A DNA stretch of 12,874 nt from an uncultured Flammeovirgaceae bacterium (GTDB taxonomy: Bacteria > Bacteroidota > Bacteroidia > Cytophagales > Cyclobacteriaceae): NCBI GenBank assembly GCA_946886805.1, contig CAMPJM010000057.1:1-12874 (forward strand). Direction: 5' to 3'. A model generated the notes under the pieces. The model saw only the letters and a program-made list of their open reading frames with translations. It searched no databases and was not told where the DNA came from. A program made the translations under genes and the position numbers. Below are positions 1 through 6,424 of the stretch, piece by piece (position 1 is the first letter of the stretch; the number at the start of each line of letters is the position of its first letter).

Positions 1-168
1 TTGAATATGCTGTAGCATCTTCTCTACCTCGAAATACCGCTTCTTTTGGCTATTATGGCCTATGGCTATTATTATTTTATTAAATAGACTCAAACCTCTT
101 AAGACAATATCGTGGTGCCCTTTTGTAAAGGGATCAAAAGAACCTGGGAAAATAGCTGCATTAGTCAT
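1..168 (-). CDS. coaD: Phosphopantetheine adenylyltransferase, N-terminal part (C-terminus outside window)
   Basis: CoaD transfers AMP from ATP to 4'-phosphopantetheine to make dephospho-CoA, the penultimate step of cytoplasmic coenzyme A synthesis. The reading frame starts at an ATG at 168 and stays open to base 1, giving the first 56 residues. They begin MTNAAIFPGSFDPFTKGHHD, which carries the PGSFDPxTxGH signature of the nucleotidyltransferase superfamily: the TKGH at about 15-18 is the (H/T)xGH ATP-binding motif. The following IVLRGLSLFNKIIIAIGHNS and KKRYF segments also match the family. The family is about 155-160 residues, so roughly two thirds is missing at the window edge. It lies 128 bp downstream of the DUF3822 gene on the same strand, a neighbour pairing common in Bacteroidota. 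It may share that transcript; I see no exact promoter box in the gap. Confidence 0.93.
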   Translation of the reverse strand, partial: MTNAAIFPGSFDPFTKGHHDIVLRGLSLFNKIIIAIGHNSQKKRYFEVEKMLQHIQ

Positions 169-296
169 ATTAAAAAGGCTTCAATATTTGAAATAGTACA
201 ATAGAATAATTTTGACAGTGAACCACAAATTTTAATTGCTGCAGAAAATTAAAAATAAGACGTTGAGATGCTATGAATAATGGCTAAATATAGAAA

Positions 297-1169
297 CTAA
301 TCGCAGAAATAAATGCTAAACAGATCAAAGAAATTATGATCTTCTATTTCATCAAACACATATCCAAATTGAAGTAGGGGCAATTTACCGCCAAAGGATA
401 TATTGAATATATATTTTTGCAATGTTTCAAATATTTCAGAGGTTGCTATCACGTCTCCCCATATAATCGTCCTGGTCTCGTATTGGTCGAGATTAAGCTC
501 ATGCATCACCGTCATGATATATTGCATAAGTTTTTGTGTGGAAGAGAAATCAAACCTGTTGCAGTAAATTAATTTTTGTTCCTCGTGAACAAGAATATTT
601 ACGGCATTGCTTTCCATTAATAAAGACATGTTTCTGTTAAAAGAAAAGTCCTCATATTTATTGATGCCCTCAATAAGAACGCTTTCTTGATGAAGAAAAT
701 GTAAGGTGGTACCGGGATAGGAGCCGTTGAAAAAAGAAATGATTTCAGTAGAGGCAGCAAAAACGTTAACCGCCTTTATTTTTTCATGTTTGTAATAGAA
801 TAAGGAATCGTCCTCAGAATGGGCATTAATCTCCAAATACTCTTTTAGGTTCTCCTTGTCAAAAAGATTATAAGGGATTAGTGAAAACTTATTGTTTTTA
901 AAAGCAACCTTAACAGAGTTCCAAAAACCTGCTTTTAAAAAGTGGTGATCTTCAAAAATAGATGTGAGTGCAGAATGTAAATCTATGTCTGGAGGGATAT
1001 TGTATGATTCCATAATCAGGCATCGCTGATATCGGATATCTATTACTGCAATTCGAAATTCATTATATCCTACCTGAAGAGACAAGTTATAATGTTGCAA
1101 ATGTTCAACATTAAACTTGTCGTCCTTAATTTGTTTTATAATATTATAAGGTGTAAAGGTAGAATTCAA
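297..1169 (-). CDS. DUF3822 family protein
   Basis: This 290-residue protein fits DUF3822, a family largely restricted to Bacteroidota whose biochemical role is unknown and which is typically found near coaD (often with rsmD). What can be seen is an N-terminal region with repeated short beta-strand-like segments (YNLSLQVGYNEFRIAVIDI at about 27-45), a second half with the same alternating hydrophobic character (around SLLMESNAVNILVHEEQKLI), no signal peptide and no membrane span, so it is probably cytoplasmic. The order of elements is reminiscent of actin/ASKHA-like proteins, but that is inference. It starts 3 bases after the stop of the upstream gene at 1173, so the two are almost certainly co-transcribed. 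The family call rests on overall pattern and on the coaD context. rsmD is absent here. Confidence 0.75.
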   Translation of the reverse strand: MNSTFTPYNIIKQIKDDKFNVEHLQHYNLSLQVGYNEFRIAVIDIRYQRCLIMESYNIPPDIDLHSALTSIFEDHHFLKAGFWNSVKVAFKNNKFSLIPYNLFDKENLKEYLEINAHSEDDSLFYYKHEKIKAVNVFAASTEIISFFNGSYPGTTLHFLHQESVLIEGINKYEDFSFNRNMSLLMESNAVNILVHEEQKLIYCNRFDFSSTQKLMQYIMTVMHELNLDQYETRTIIWGDVIATSEIFETLQKYIFNISFGGKLPLLQFGYVFDEIEDHNFFDLFSIYFCD

Positions 1170-1172
1170 TTT

Positions 1173-1754
1173 TTATTCCCAATTTCCTGCAGTTGTTACT
1201 TCATTACGTGAACCCACTCTCAAAGCTCCTCTACCTGTTTTTGCAGTTCTGGCCGGATTAATTGGTTCTGGATCCTTCACTTCAAAAACATCAACAGTTA
1301 CGCCGCCTTTGTTAATTTCATTAGCATAAATTTCAAACTTTTTCTCCTCATTTCCAGGAACATAAGGTAGTTTTTCTAAGTCAAAATTTGGATATTTATC
1401 TGCCGAAAACAATGAATCCATCACGCTTACCGTTCCTATGGTATCAATTTCAATCGCCACGCTATCTGCACCGTAATCTAAGGTGATGATATGTTCCCTT
1501 CTTTGCGTGATATACATCCGTCCCGTGTCAATAAAACTTATAAGTTTGTCCCAGTCGCTTGTATAATTACCATGTATTGACTGATAGGCTTTTTGTGCAT
1601 CCCTGATCATTTTCAATTTATTGATAATTCTATTTTCTATAGCTGAAATTTTTGCTTCTTCCTCAATTTCAGTTTTGATGCTGTCTGTAAGGAAATAGGC
1701 CAGTCCAAGACTGATCACTATAAAAACAACGGTAAGGATTTTTGTCAAATTCAT
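1173..1754 (-). CDS. Conserved hypothetical one-TM protein with pseudopilin-like N-terminal helix
   Basis: I do not recognise a named family for this 193-residue protein. Residues 5-22 form a single hydrophobic segment (ILTVVFIVISLGLAYFL). A long charged helix follows (about 24-60), and then the stretch IRDAQKAYQSIHGNYTSDWD (50-69). That layout (TM helix continuing into an amphipathic helix, then an xxAQxAYxxxHGxYT turn) resembles type II secretion pseudopilins and type IV pilins. The resemblance is partial: there is no short basic leader with a G/E prepilin-peptidase site, so processing as a pilin is doubtful. The C-terminal part (about 80-193) is predicted soluble and presumably periplasmic. 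It is first in a tight run with DUF3822 (3-bp gap) and coaD. The ATG at 1754 lies about 28 bases below a candidate promoter. No Shine-Dalgarno is visible, which is normal for Bacteroidota. Confidence 0.72.
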   Translation of the reverse strand: MNLTKILTVVFIVISLGLAYFLTDSIKTEIEEEAKISAIENRIINKLKMIRDAQKAYQSIHGNYTSDWDKLISFIDTGRMYITQRREHIITLDYGADSVAIEIDTIGTVSVMDSLFSADKYPNFDLEKLPYVPGNEEKKFEIYANEINKGGVTVDVFEVKDPEPINPARTAKTGRGALRVGSRNEVTTAGNWE

Positions 1755-1788
1755 TTGAATAGTGTTATGTTAAATGCCAATTAAAAAC

Positions 1789-1821
1789 CAAAGTTAAAAA
1801 GATTCTCAACAATACAGTCAA
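1789..1821 (-). promoter_or_regulatory. Candidate Bacteroidota-type promoter for the hypothetical-DUF3822-coaD run
   Basis: On the minus strand, TAACTTTG (1796 to 1789) is an exact match to the Bacteroidota -7 consensus TAnnTTTG. A TTG (1821 to 1819) lies 22 bases upstream as a possible -33 element, at the long end of the known spacing. Transcription would start near 1782, leaving a leader of roughly 28 bases before the ATG at 1754. The match is seen in the sequence; its activity is inferred. Confidence 0.5.
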
Positions 1822-2017
1822 GGTTTCAATTTAGAACTTTTTTGATTGCAATAATAAAAATTTTATAATGTAAAACATAATTTAAATAGGGGCTATTTTT
1901 GATTGCTAAATAAAATCCAATAGAAAAACGAAAAATATCAGGATTTTCAAAATTTTTTTGTTTCAATCCGTTGAAATTTAAGCTTTCTCTTTAACTCAAA
2001 ATCTCCTTTCATGTTTT

Positions 2018-2500
2018 TCATATAGCATAATATCCTTGTTTTTTGATAATGTCGTCAAAGCTTTCTATATCATGAAATACTTTATGTATCCCTCCCACTG
2101 GAATATTTTTTATTCTTTCAATGGATAGAAATGCTACCGTTTCAATTATTTGAGCCGAGTTTTGCAGTTCCGGATCTTTTCCCTTGCCTAAAAGCCCACT
2201 TTTTTTCTTAACTATAAAAAACAACTCAATTGCATGCAAGGGTGCGTTTATAAATTCACATGTAAATAGAAAGTCTTTGACCTCTACCATTAAACCTGTT
2301 TCTTCTAAAAACTCTCTTTCCAGATTTTGAGGGGCAGATGTGCCAAACTCAATACCTCCTCCCGGTGGCGCCCACAAATATCCCGTTTCTCCCAGTCCAA
2401 CATGCTTCACCATGAGAATCCGCTCGTTTTCGATTAAGATGCCGTTTACCCGAACTCTGAGCCTGTTTCCAAAATGTTTTACTATATTTTCTGAAGGCAT
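2018..2500 (-). CDS. Nudix hydrolase
   Basis: Nudix enzymes hydrolyse nucleoside diphosphates linked to another group, often to clean up damaged or signalling nucleotides; the substrate here cannot be read from sequence. The 160-residue protein has the fold's opening strands (RVRVNGILIENERILMVKH, about 15-33), the WAPPGGGIEFG loop (43-53), and a Nudix box ending in REFLEETGL (62-70). That ending supplies the metal-binding REUxEExGU core with E63, E66 and E67. The box is atypical at one point: the conserved first Glu of Gx5E is Thr54 (GGIEFGT). The metal ligands are intact, so activity is plausible. Length is normal for the family. It is transcribed alone, divergently from the thioesterase gene with 123 bp between the starts. 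Its downstream side (1755-2017) is AT-rich and shows no clear terminator. Confidence 0.9.
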   Translation of the reverse strand: MPSENIVKHFGNRLRVRVNGILIENERILMVKHVGLGETGYLWAPPGGGIEFGTSAPQNLEREFLEETGLMVEVKDFLFTCEFINAPLHAIELFFIVKKKSGLLGKGKDPELQNSAQIIETVAFLSIERIKNIPVGGIHKVFHDIESFDDIIKKQGYYAI

Positions 2501-2623
2501 TAAATCAACAACAATTATAATTTTGTTATAGCTTTGCTTTATACATGCTACTTATATTCTAACTTAGAAGGATATATCAGGTAAAGCAAATTTTTGTGGT
2601 GCTCTTTATGATTTTTAGTAAAT

Positions 2624-3100
2624 ATGGATGTTGAAAAGTATAAATATGAACTTCACAACAGCAACTTTAAAAGCAGGGTGGAGAAATTTCTTGTGCGGCA
2701 GCATTTTATGAAGTTGGTAGGAATTAACCTTGATTTAATAGAAGAAGGAACAATTGAAGGGTCTCTCAAATTGACTCAGGACCATCTTCAACAAACAGGG
2801 CTTGTGCATGGAGGCGTAATTGCTACCATGGCTGATATTGTTGCCGGTTTTGCCGCATATACTTTGCTGCCAGCTGATTTTCATGTTGTGACAGCAGAAT
2901 TAAAAATTTCCTACTTAAACCCCGGGAGGGGAGAAGCCCTCTATGCTAAAGGATGGGTTTTGAAACAGGGATATAAAATAAATTTTTGTGAAGCTGAGGT
3001 TTACGCAGTTAAAAGTGATAAAAAAACCTTGATTGCCAAGTGCACCACCACTATGGCTACCATTTTTCCTCAGGAGTTGAATAATGACAAAGTAAAATAG
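2624..3100 (+). CDS. PaaI-like hotdog-fold thioesterase
   Basis: This is a 158-residue single hotdog-domain protein of the PaaI/YiiD thioesterase type, which cleaves acyl-CoA thioesters in the cytoplasm; the acyl group is not identifiable. The family signature is visible: QTGLVHGGVIATMADIVAGF at about 58-77, with the HGG turn (62-64) at the start of the long hotdog helix and Asp71 at the expected catalytic position. The strands VVTAELKISYLNPGRGEALYAKG (88 onward) and the terminal TLIAKCTTTMATIF strand complete the fold. The N-terminal about 25 residues are charged and probably helical. The helicase gene begins one base after its stop codon, so the two are likely one transcript, although the functions are not obviously linked. 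The ATG is the only reasonable start; no Shine-Dalgarno or exact TAnnTTTG box is seen. Confidence 0.88.
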   Translation: MDVEKYKYELHNSNFKSRVEKFLVRQHFMKLVGINLDLIEEGTIEGSLKLTQDHLQQTGLVHGGVIATMADIVAGFAAYTLLPADFHVVTAELKISYLNPGRGEALYAKGWVLKQGYKINFCEAEVYAVKSDKKTLIAKCTTTMATIFPQELNNDKVK

Positions 3101-3101
3101 T

Positions 3102-4499
3102 TTGGCTAAACCTTCTGTATTAATTAAGCAGTTTTTCCCGTTTGATCCTACTGTGGGGCAATCTCGATTGTTTCAAATGTTGGACAATTTTATATTGGAA
3201 GCAACACCTTGTTTATTGTTAAAGGGTTTTGCTGGAACAGGGAAGACAACGGTAATCAGTGCTTTGGTAAAAGTTCTACCCCATTTCAAATATAAAGCAG
3301 CGCTGTTGGCTCCTACTGGTAGGGCGGCCAAAGTAATGAGTCTTTATGCTAAAAGATCCGCATTTACAATCCATAAAATTATTTATAGCCAGACTGCAGA
3401 ACCAGGCTCATCAGAAATGACTTTTAAGAGGCAGAAGAACTATAGTAAAAATACTATTTTCATTGTTGACGAAGCTTCGATGTTGACAGATGACGCGGAT
3501 TTTGGTAAATCCGGATTGCTAACGGACTTGTTCAATTTTGTTTTTTCAGACCCGTCAAATAAGCTTCTACTTGTAGGGGATACCGCCCAACTCCCTCCCG
3601 TCGGGAAAAAAGATAGCCCGGCTTTAAATAAAAGCTATCTTACTTCCACTTTTCGGACTGCAGTTGAAGAAATTGAATTAAAAGAAGTTGTGCGTCAGGA
3701 AAGCGAGTCAGGGATATTGGCCAATGCTACGCAACTAAGAAATATACTGCCCGAGAAGGTCTTTAAAATTAGTTTTTTTACCTCTTCGTATTCAGATATT
3801 TTTAGAATGACTGCTGAAAAACTAGAAGATGGTTTGCGGTATGCTTATGATAAGTTTGGGGTCGAAAACACGATAATAATTTGCCGCTCCAATAAAAACG
3901 CTGTACAATATAACCAATATATCAGAAGGAATATTCACTATACTGAAAGTGAAATAGATGCTGGCGATTTTATTATGATCGTTAAAAATAACTACCATTA
4001 CTTGCCTTCAGATGCAAAGGCGGGCTTTTTAGCAAATGGGGATTTTGCAGAGGTTCTAAAAATCATCAGATATGAAGATATGTATGGCCTTCGTTTTGCT
4101 GATTTACGTTTAAAGTTAACAGATTATCCCGATCAGGAACCATTTGAGGCGAAGGTTATCTTGGATACTCTTCATAATTACGCCCCTTCTTTAGCTCCGG
4201 AAGATTATAGCAAATTATACCAGGCAGTAAAGGCGGATTATTATGATGTTTCTTCCCCAAATGAACTGAAGGAGAAACTAAAGAAAGACCCGTATTTGAA
4301 TGCGCTACAAATAAAATTTGCTTATGCACTCACATGCCATAAATCTCAGGGTGGGCAATGGAAGGCTGTTTTTGTTGATCAGGGCTATTTAACTGAGGAA
4401 TTAATAAACAAAGAATTCTTACGTTGGTTGTATACAGCGGTGACAAGGGCAACAGATCAATTATTTTTAGTTAACTTTAACCCGAATTTCTTTTCTTAA
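3102..4499 (+). CDS. RecD-like superfamily 1 DNA helicase (AAA / UvrD C-terminal)
   Basis: This 465-residue ATP-dependent helicase resembles the short RecD/Dda-type SF1B enzymes that move 5' to 3' on DNA and act in repair or replication-fork rescue. The motifs appear in order: Walker A GFAGTGKTT (42-50), motif Ia APTGRAAKVM (70-79), Walker B FIVDEASML (120-128), motif III GDTAQLPPVG (159-168), CHKSQGGQW (412-420), and motif VI YTAVTRATDQL (about 444-454). The CHKSQG and AVTRA segments form the UvrD-C2 domain. The protein lacks the long N-terminal domains of RecD2 and has no sign of RecB/RecC neighbours. The start is a TTG at 3102: the nearest upstream in-frame ATG (3084) runs into a stop after three codons, and the first internal ATG (residue 26) would remove the conserved N-terminal FPFDPTVGQ segment (Q-motif region). 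The gene is probably translated after the thioesterase gene (1-base gap). Confidence 0.9.
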   Translation: MAKPSVLIKQFFPFDPTVGQSRLFQMLDNFILEATPCLLLKGFAGTGKTTVISALVKVLPHFKYKAALLAPTGRAAKVMSLYAKRSAFTIHKIIYSQTAEPGSSEMTFKRQKNYSKNTIFIVDEASMLTDDADFGKSGLLTDLFNFVFSDPSNKLLLVGDTAQLPPVGKKDSPALNKSYLTSTFRTAVEEIELKEVVRQESESGILANATQLRNILPEKVFKISFFTSSYSDIFRMTAEKLEDGLRYAYDKFGVENTIIICRSNKNAVQYNQYIRRNIHYTESEIDAGDFIMIVKNNYHYLPSDAKAGFLANGDFAEVLKIIRYEDMYGLRFADLRLKLTDYPDQEPFEAKVILDTLHNYAPSLAPEDYSKLYQAVKADYYDVSSPNELKEKLKKDPYLNALQIKFAYALTCHKSQGGQWKAVFVDQGYLTEELINKEFLRWLYTAVTRATDQLFLVNFNPNFFS

Positions 4500-4567
4500 A
4501 TATTTGTTACTATTTTGCTTATTGTTAGGCAAGATTATTGATGTTAATCTTAAAAAAAAGAATTATT

Positions 4568-4990
4568 ATGAAAAAATTATTTGTCTTTGTTGTTGGACTA
4601 TTTATGTTCACTTCATTATCGGCTCAGGAAAAAAGTACTGAAGTGGTTGCCGGACCAGAAATTACCTTTGCAGAAGCTTCTCATGATTTTGGGGATATAC
4701 AGCAAGGCGACAAAGTGGAGCATACCTTTACGTTTAAAAATTCAGGTACTGAGCCATTGATTCTTTCTAACGTGCTCACCACATGTGGTTGTACTGCTAC
4801 CAATTGGCCAAGAGATCCTATAGCTCCTGGTAAAAGTGGAGAAATAACAGTTAGGTTTAACAGTGCTGGTAAAATGGGTAAGCAAAATAAGGTAGTTACT
4901 GTCGTTTCTAATGCTACCAATGCTCAGGAAAGAGTTAAAATTATTACCAACGTATTGCCAAATACTGAAAAAGAAGATACAAGTTCGTAG
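4568..4990 (+). CDS. Secreted DUF1573 domain protein
   Basis: This 140-residue exported protein carries one DUF1573 domain, an Ig-like (ASH/MSP-type) beta-sandwich widespread in Bacteroidota; its function is unknown. The signal peptide is MKKLFVFVVGLFMFTSLSAQ with likely cleavage after SAQ or SA (residues 19-20). The domain shows its hallmarks: FAEASHDFGDIQQGDKVEH (about 34-52), FTFKNSGTEPLIL (54-66), then TTCGCTATNWP with Cys73 and Cys75, and IAPGKSGEITVRF (85-97). An ATG 30 bases upstream (4538) is in frame, but it would put ten extra residues ahead of a perfect signal peptide, so 4568 is preferred. The gene is 68 bp downstream of the helicase gene and may have its own promoter in that AT-rich gap. 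A strong hairpin follows 10 bp after the stop codon. Confidence 0.88.
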   Translation: MKKLFVFVVGLFMFTSLSAQEKSTEVVAGPEITFAEASHDFGDIQQGDKVEHTFTFKNSGTEPLILSNVLTTCGCTATNWPRDPIAPGKSGEITVRFNSAGKMGKQNKVVTVVSNATNAQERVKIITNVLPNTEKEDTSS

Positions 4991-5000
4991 AGGATTAATA

Positions 5001-5056
5001 CTTTTAATAAACAAAAAAAGCACAAGAGAACTTGTGCTTTTTTTGTTTATTAAAAG
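5001..5056. terminator. Bidirectional intrinsic terminator in a 56-bp perfect palindrome
   Basis: The left arm 5001-5026 and right arm 5031-5056 are exact reverse complements (26 of 26) around an AGAA loop at 5027-5030. The core stem GCACAAG/CTTGTGC is followed by seven T on the plus strand and, by symmetry, by seven T on the minus strand, so it can stop transcription from either side. It lies 10 bp after the DUF1573 stop. The arms extend about 12 bp beyond the T-tracts (CTTTTAATAAAC and its complement), more than termination needs. Confidence 0.85.
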
Positions 5057-5110
5057 TTAAAGTGGAATGTGGCTGCTATCCTTGTATCACGCCGAAAACT
5101 GGGGTATAAT

Positions 5111-5137
5111 TTATCAAGTATTTTTAAATATTGATAA
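5111..5137. repeat. Imperfect inverted repeat upstream of the toxin-antitoxin pair
   Basis: TTATCAA(g)TATTT at 5111-5123 faces AAATATTGATAA at 5126-5137, with one bulged G and a two-base centre. It lies about 120 bp upstream of the antitoxin ATG. A second small inverted repeat, GTTCAT/ATGAAC (5163-5168 and 5175-5180), lies closer. Either could be an operator for toxin-antitoxin autoregulation, but the distance from the -7 box makes this speculative, and AT-rich DNA produces such repeats by chance. Confidence 0.4.
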
Positions 5138-5229
5138 CAATGGTGCCTAAATGACAGTTAGTGTTCATCCCAGAATGAACGATACCGCGAAAAACAATAT
5201 AAATCAGAACATATTGGCACATTAATTTG

Positions 5230-5237
5230 TAAATTTG
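5230..5237 (+). promoter_or_regulatory. Candidate -7 promoter box for the toxin-antitoxin pair
   Basis: TAAATTTG matches the Bacteroidota -7 consensus TAnnTTTG exactly and would start transcription about 17 bases before the antitoxin ATG at 5261. The nearest upstream TTG (5214-5216) is only 13 bases away, shorter than the usual -33 spacing, so the upstream element is weak or missing. Confidence 0.45.
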
Positions 5238-5260
5238 AAAAGGATAAACAATTTGATAAA

Positions 5261-5491
5261 ATGAAAACAGCACTGCAAATAGATATAACTTTTGAACAAA
5301 TCCTGTCCTTGATCAAACAATTGCCTATAAAGCAGAAACTTAAACTAACAAAAGAACTAGAAAAAGAAGCCATTAATATAAAACTTACACGTTTGTTAAA
5401 CACGTTCAAGGCCGATGACCTTGATTTGGATACTATAACAAGCGAAGCAGAAATCGTAAGGCAGGATATTTATGACAAACAAAAAAGCTAG
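5261..5491 (+). CDS. Putative antitoxin of a type II (VapBC-like) toxin-antitoxin pair
   Basis: This small 76-residue, charged protein sits directly before a PIN toxin and overlaps it by 20 bp, the standard antitoxin-first order. The N-terminal half (LQIDITFEQILSLIKQLPIK, residues 5-24) reads as a beta strand plus helix, then a lysine-rich helix KLKLTKELEKEAI. The C-terminal TITSEAEIVRQDIYDKQ is an acidic helix like the toxin-wrapping tails of VapB-type antitoxins. No classic ribbon-helix-helix or AbrB signature is obvious; several Bacteroidota PIN toxins are paired with short proteins of this pattern. The expected role is to bind and block the PIN active site and to repress its own operon. 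The identification rests on position, size and tail rather than on a strong domain match. The coding strand is adenine-rich, unlike flanking genes. Confidence 0.75.
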   Translation: MKTALQIDITFEQILSLIKQLPIKQKLKLTKELEKEAINIKLTRLLNTFKADDLDLDTITSEAEIVRQDIYDKQKS

Positions 5492-5891
5492 GGTCATTTT
5501 TGACACCAATGTTTGGATTAGTTTCCTAATTGGCAAACGTCTGTCAAAAATCAAACAATATATTTCAGACGGAAGCATTACGATTATCACAACGGAACAA
5601 CTACTAACGGAAATCAAAATCGTGACAAGCCGTAAAAAACTCAAAAAATATTTCCCAAAAAAAAGCGTAAAAGAATTAATTGAACTTTTGGAAATAATAG
5701 CCGAAGAAGTAGAAATTACACCGACTCACTTTATCAACCGATACCCAAAGGATAATTTCCTTTTAGATTTAATTGATTTTTCACAAGCCGACTTTTTGAT
5801 AACAGGAGACAAAGATTTATTGGAACATAATTCATTCAAAACGGCGAAAATATTAAACCCAATCGAATTTGAAAAACAGTTGGGAAAATAA
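5472..5891 (+). CDS. PIN-domain toxin (COG1569 type, VapC-like ribonuclease)
   Basis: PIN toxins are magnesium-dependent endoribonucleases that halt translation when their antitoxin is lost; the RNA target is not predictable here. This 139-residue protein shows the full acidic set: VIFDTNVW with Asp11, TEQLLTEI with Glu47, the RYPKDNFLLDLI segment with Asp94 and Asp99, and FLITGDKDLLE with Asp113 and Asp115. The spacing and the PKDN/ITGDKDLL wording match the 'putative toxin-antitoxin system toxin component, PIN family' group (COG1569) better than classical VapC. It is full length with no frameshift. The ATG at 5472 lies inside the antitoxin gene, which implies translational coupling. High adenine content on the coding strand, palindromes on both sides and a gene-free tail suggest the pair was acquired as a unit (inference). 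Confidence 0.88.
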   Translation: MTNKKARVIFDTNVWISFLIGKRLSKIKQYISDGSITIITTEQLLTEIKIVTSRKKLKKYFPKKSVKELIELLEIIAEEVEITPTHFINRYPKDNFLLDLIDFSQADFLITGDKDLLEHNSFKTAKILNPIEFEKQLGK

Positions 5892-6424
5892 AACGGAACC
5901 GCAAGACCATAGCGTAAGGTTCGTACGGGGAATGTGCTTCTCTCCGCATTGGTCTTTGTCCTCACAGACCACCACTCTCAATTAACTATCTGACTCAGTT
6001 TTGTTTTTAGGCAGCAGGACAGCAACCGCTCGAATCCTCTCTGATCCCTGCGACAGTTCCTTTATTTACATCGAATTTTTGCATAGATATAAAGGGAATG
6101 ATTCGGCTAAAGCCAAATTTACAGCACACTGCCTTGGAGCCATGTAAATTCGACTTTGGCAGAGCCATGCCTTTGGCGTAGTCGAATATTTGATTTGGAG
6201 ATTAGGTGATACTGGACGCTACAGTGAAAAAAACCTATAAGGTTTTCAAAACCTTATAGGTTTGCATACAATAATCGAGAAGGTTTGGCAAAGCGTTCCG
6301 GCAGACTGGAGAAAGTTGCATTTCCGGTCGTTGAAATGCTCTCTCTCCAAAAATATGCTGATCCGTAAAATGCAAGTGCAATTGAATTGAGACCAAGAAC
6401 CCTTTCAAACAGTCGCTGATTGAA
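5892..6424. other. Gene-free stretch between the PIN toxin and DUF423
   Basis: These 533 bp contain no convincing coding region on either strand. The first about 100 bp after the toxin stop are richer in GC than the toxin gene and hold short complementary segments (GGAACC/GGTTC; GGTCT/AGACC at about 5950-5970), so they may be the tail of the acquired cassette. Further on are an 8-bp stem ATTCGACT/AGTCGAAT (6148-6155 and 6180-6187), the 33-bp palindrome annotated separately, and a nested imperfect hairpin at 6307-6349 (TGGAGA/TCTCCA outside, GCATTTC/GAAATGC inside). Overall it reads as decayed or repeat-derived DNA. Confidence 0.6.
6231..6263. repeat. 33-bp perfect palindrome (REP-like)
   Basis: AAACCTATAAGGTTTT (6231-6246) and AAAACCTTATAGGTTT (6248-6263) are exact reverse complements (16 of 16) separated by one C. 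Palindromes of this general composition are dispersed in Bacteroidota genomes. There is no T-tract in the normal terminator position, and the nearest gene end (6425, minus strand) is 162 bp away, so a terminator role for DUF423 is possible but not the best reading. Confidence 0.8.

Noticed and set aside
1941..1976. Hairpin TTTCAA/TTGAAA as terminator of the Nudix gene
   Set aside because: The stem is short, and on the Nudix transcript it is followed by an A-tract rather than a T-tract.
2340..2531. Plus-strand 63-residue frame antisense to the Nudix gene
   Set aside because: It mirrors the Nudix coding region; the composition is proline- and serine-rich in the way typical of antisense frames.
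3084..3095. ATG at 3084 as start of the helicase gene
   Set aside because: It is in frame but meets TAA after three codons, so TTG at 3102 is the better start.
4538..4567. Upstream ATG for the DUF1573 gene
   Set aside because: It would place ten residues, including KKR, before a complete signal peptide that itself begins MKKLF.
4742..5023. Minus-strand open frames across the DUF1573 gene and the palindrome
   Set aside because: They lie antisense to a gene with a clear signal peptide and domain, have no family pattern, and run through the terminator hairpin.
5726..5965. Minus-strand frame over the end of the PIN toxin and its tail
   Set aside because: It is antisense to a well-supported toxin gene and shows no recognisable motif.
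6021..6060. T-loop-like TCGAATCC suggesting a tRNA or a tRNA-derived attachment site
   Set aside because: The flanking bases (ACCGC and CTCTC) do not pair as a T stem, and no acceptor, D or anticodon arm fits around it.
5001..6424. Insertion sequence or integron around the toxin-antitoxin pair
   Set aside because: No transposase, integrase or recognisable attC/terminal repeat with target duplication could be found; only palindromes are visible.
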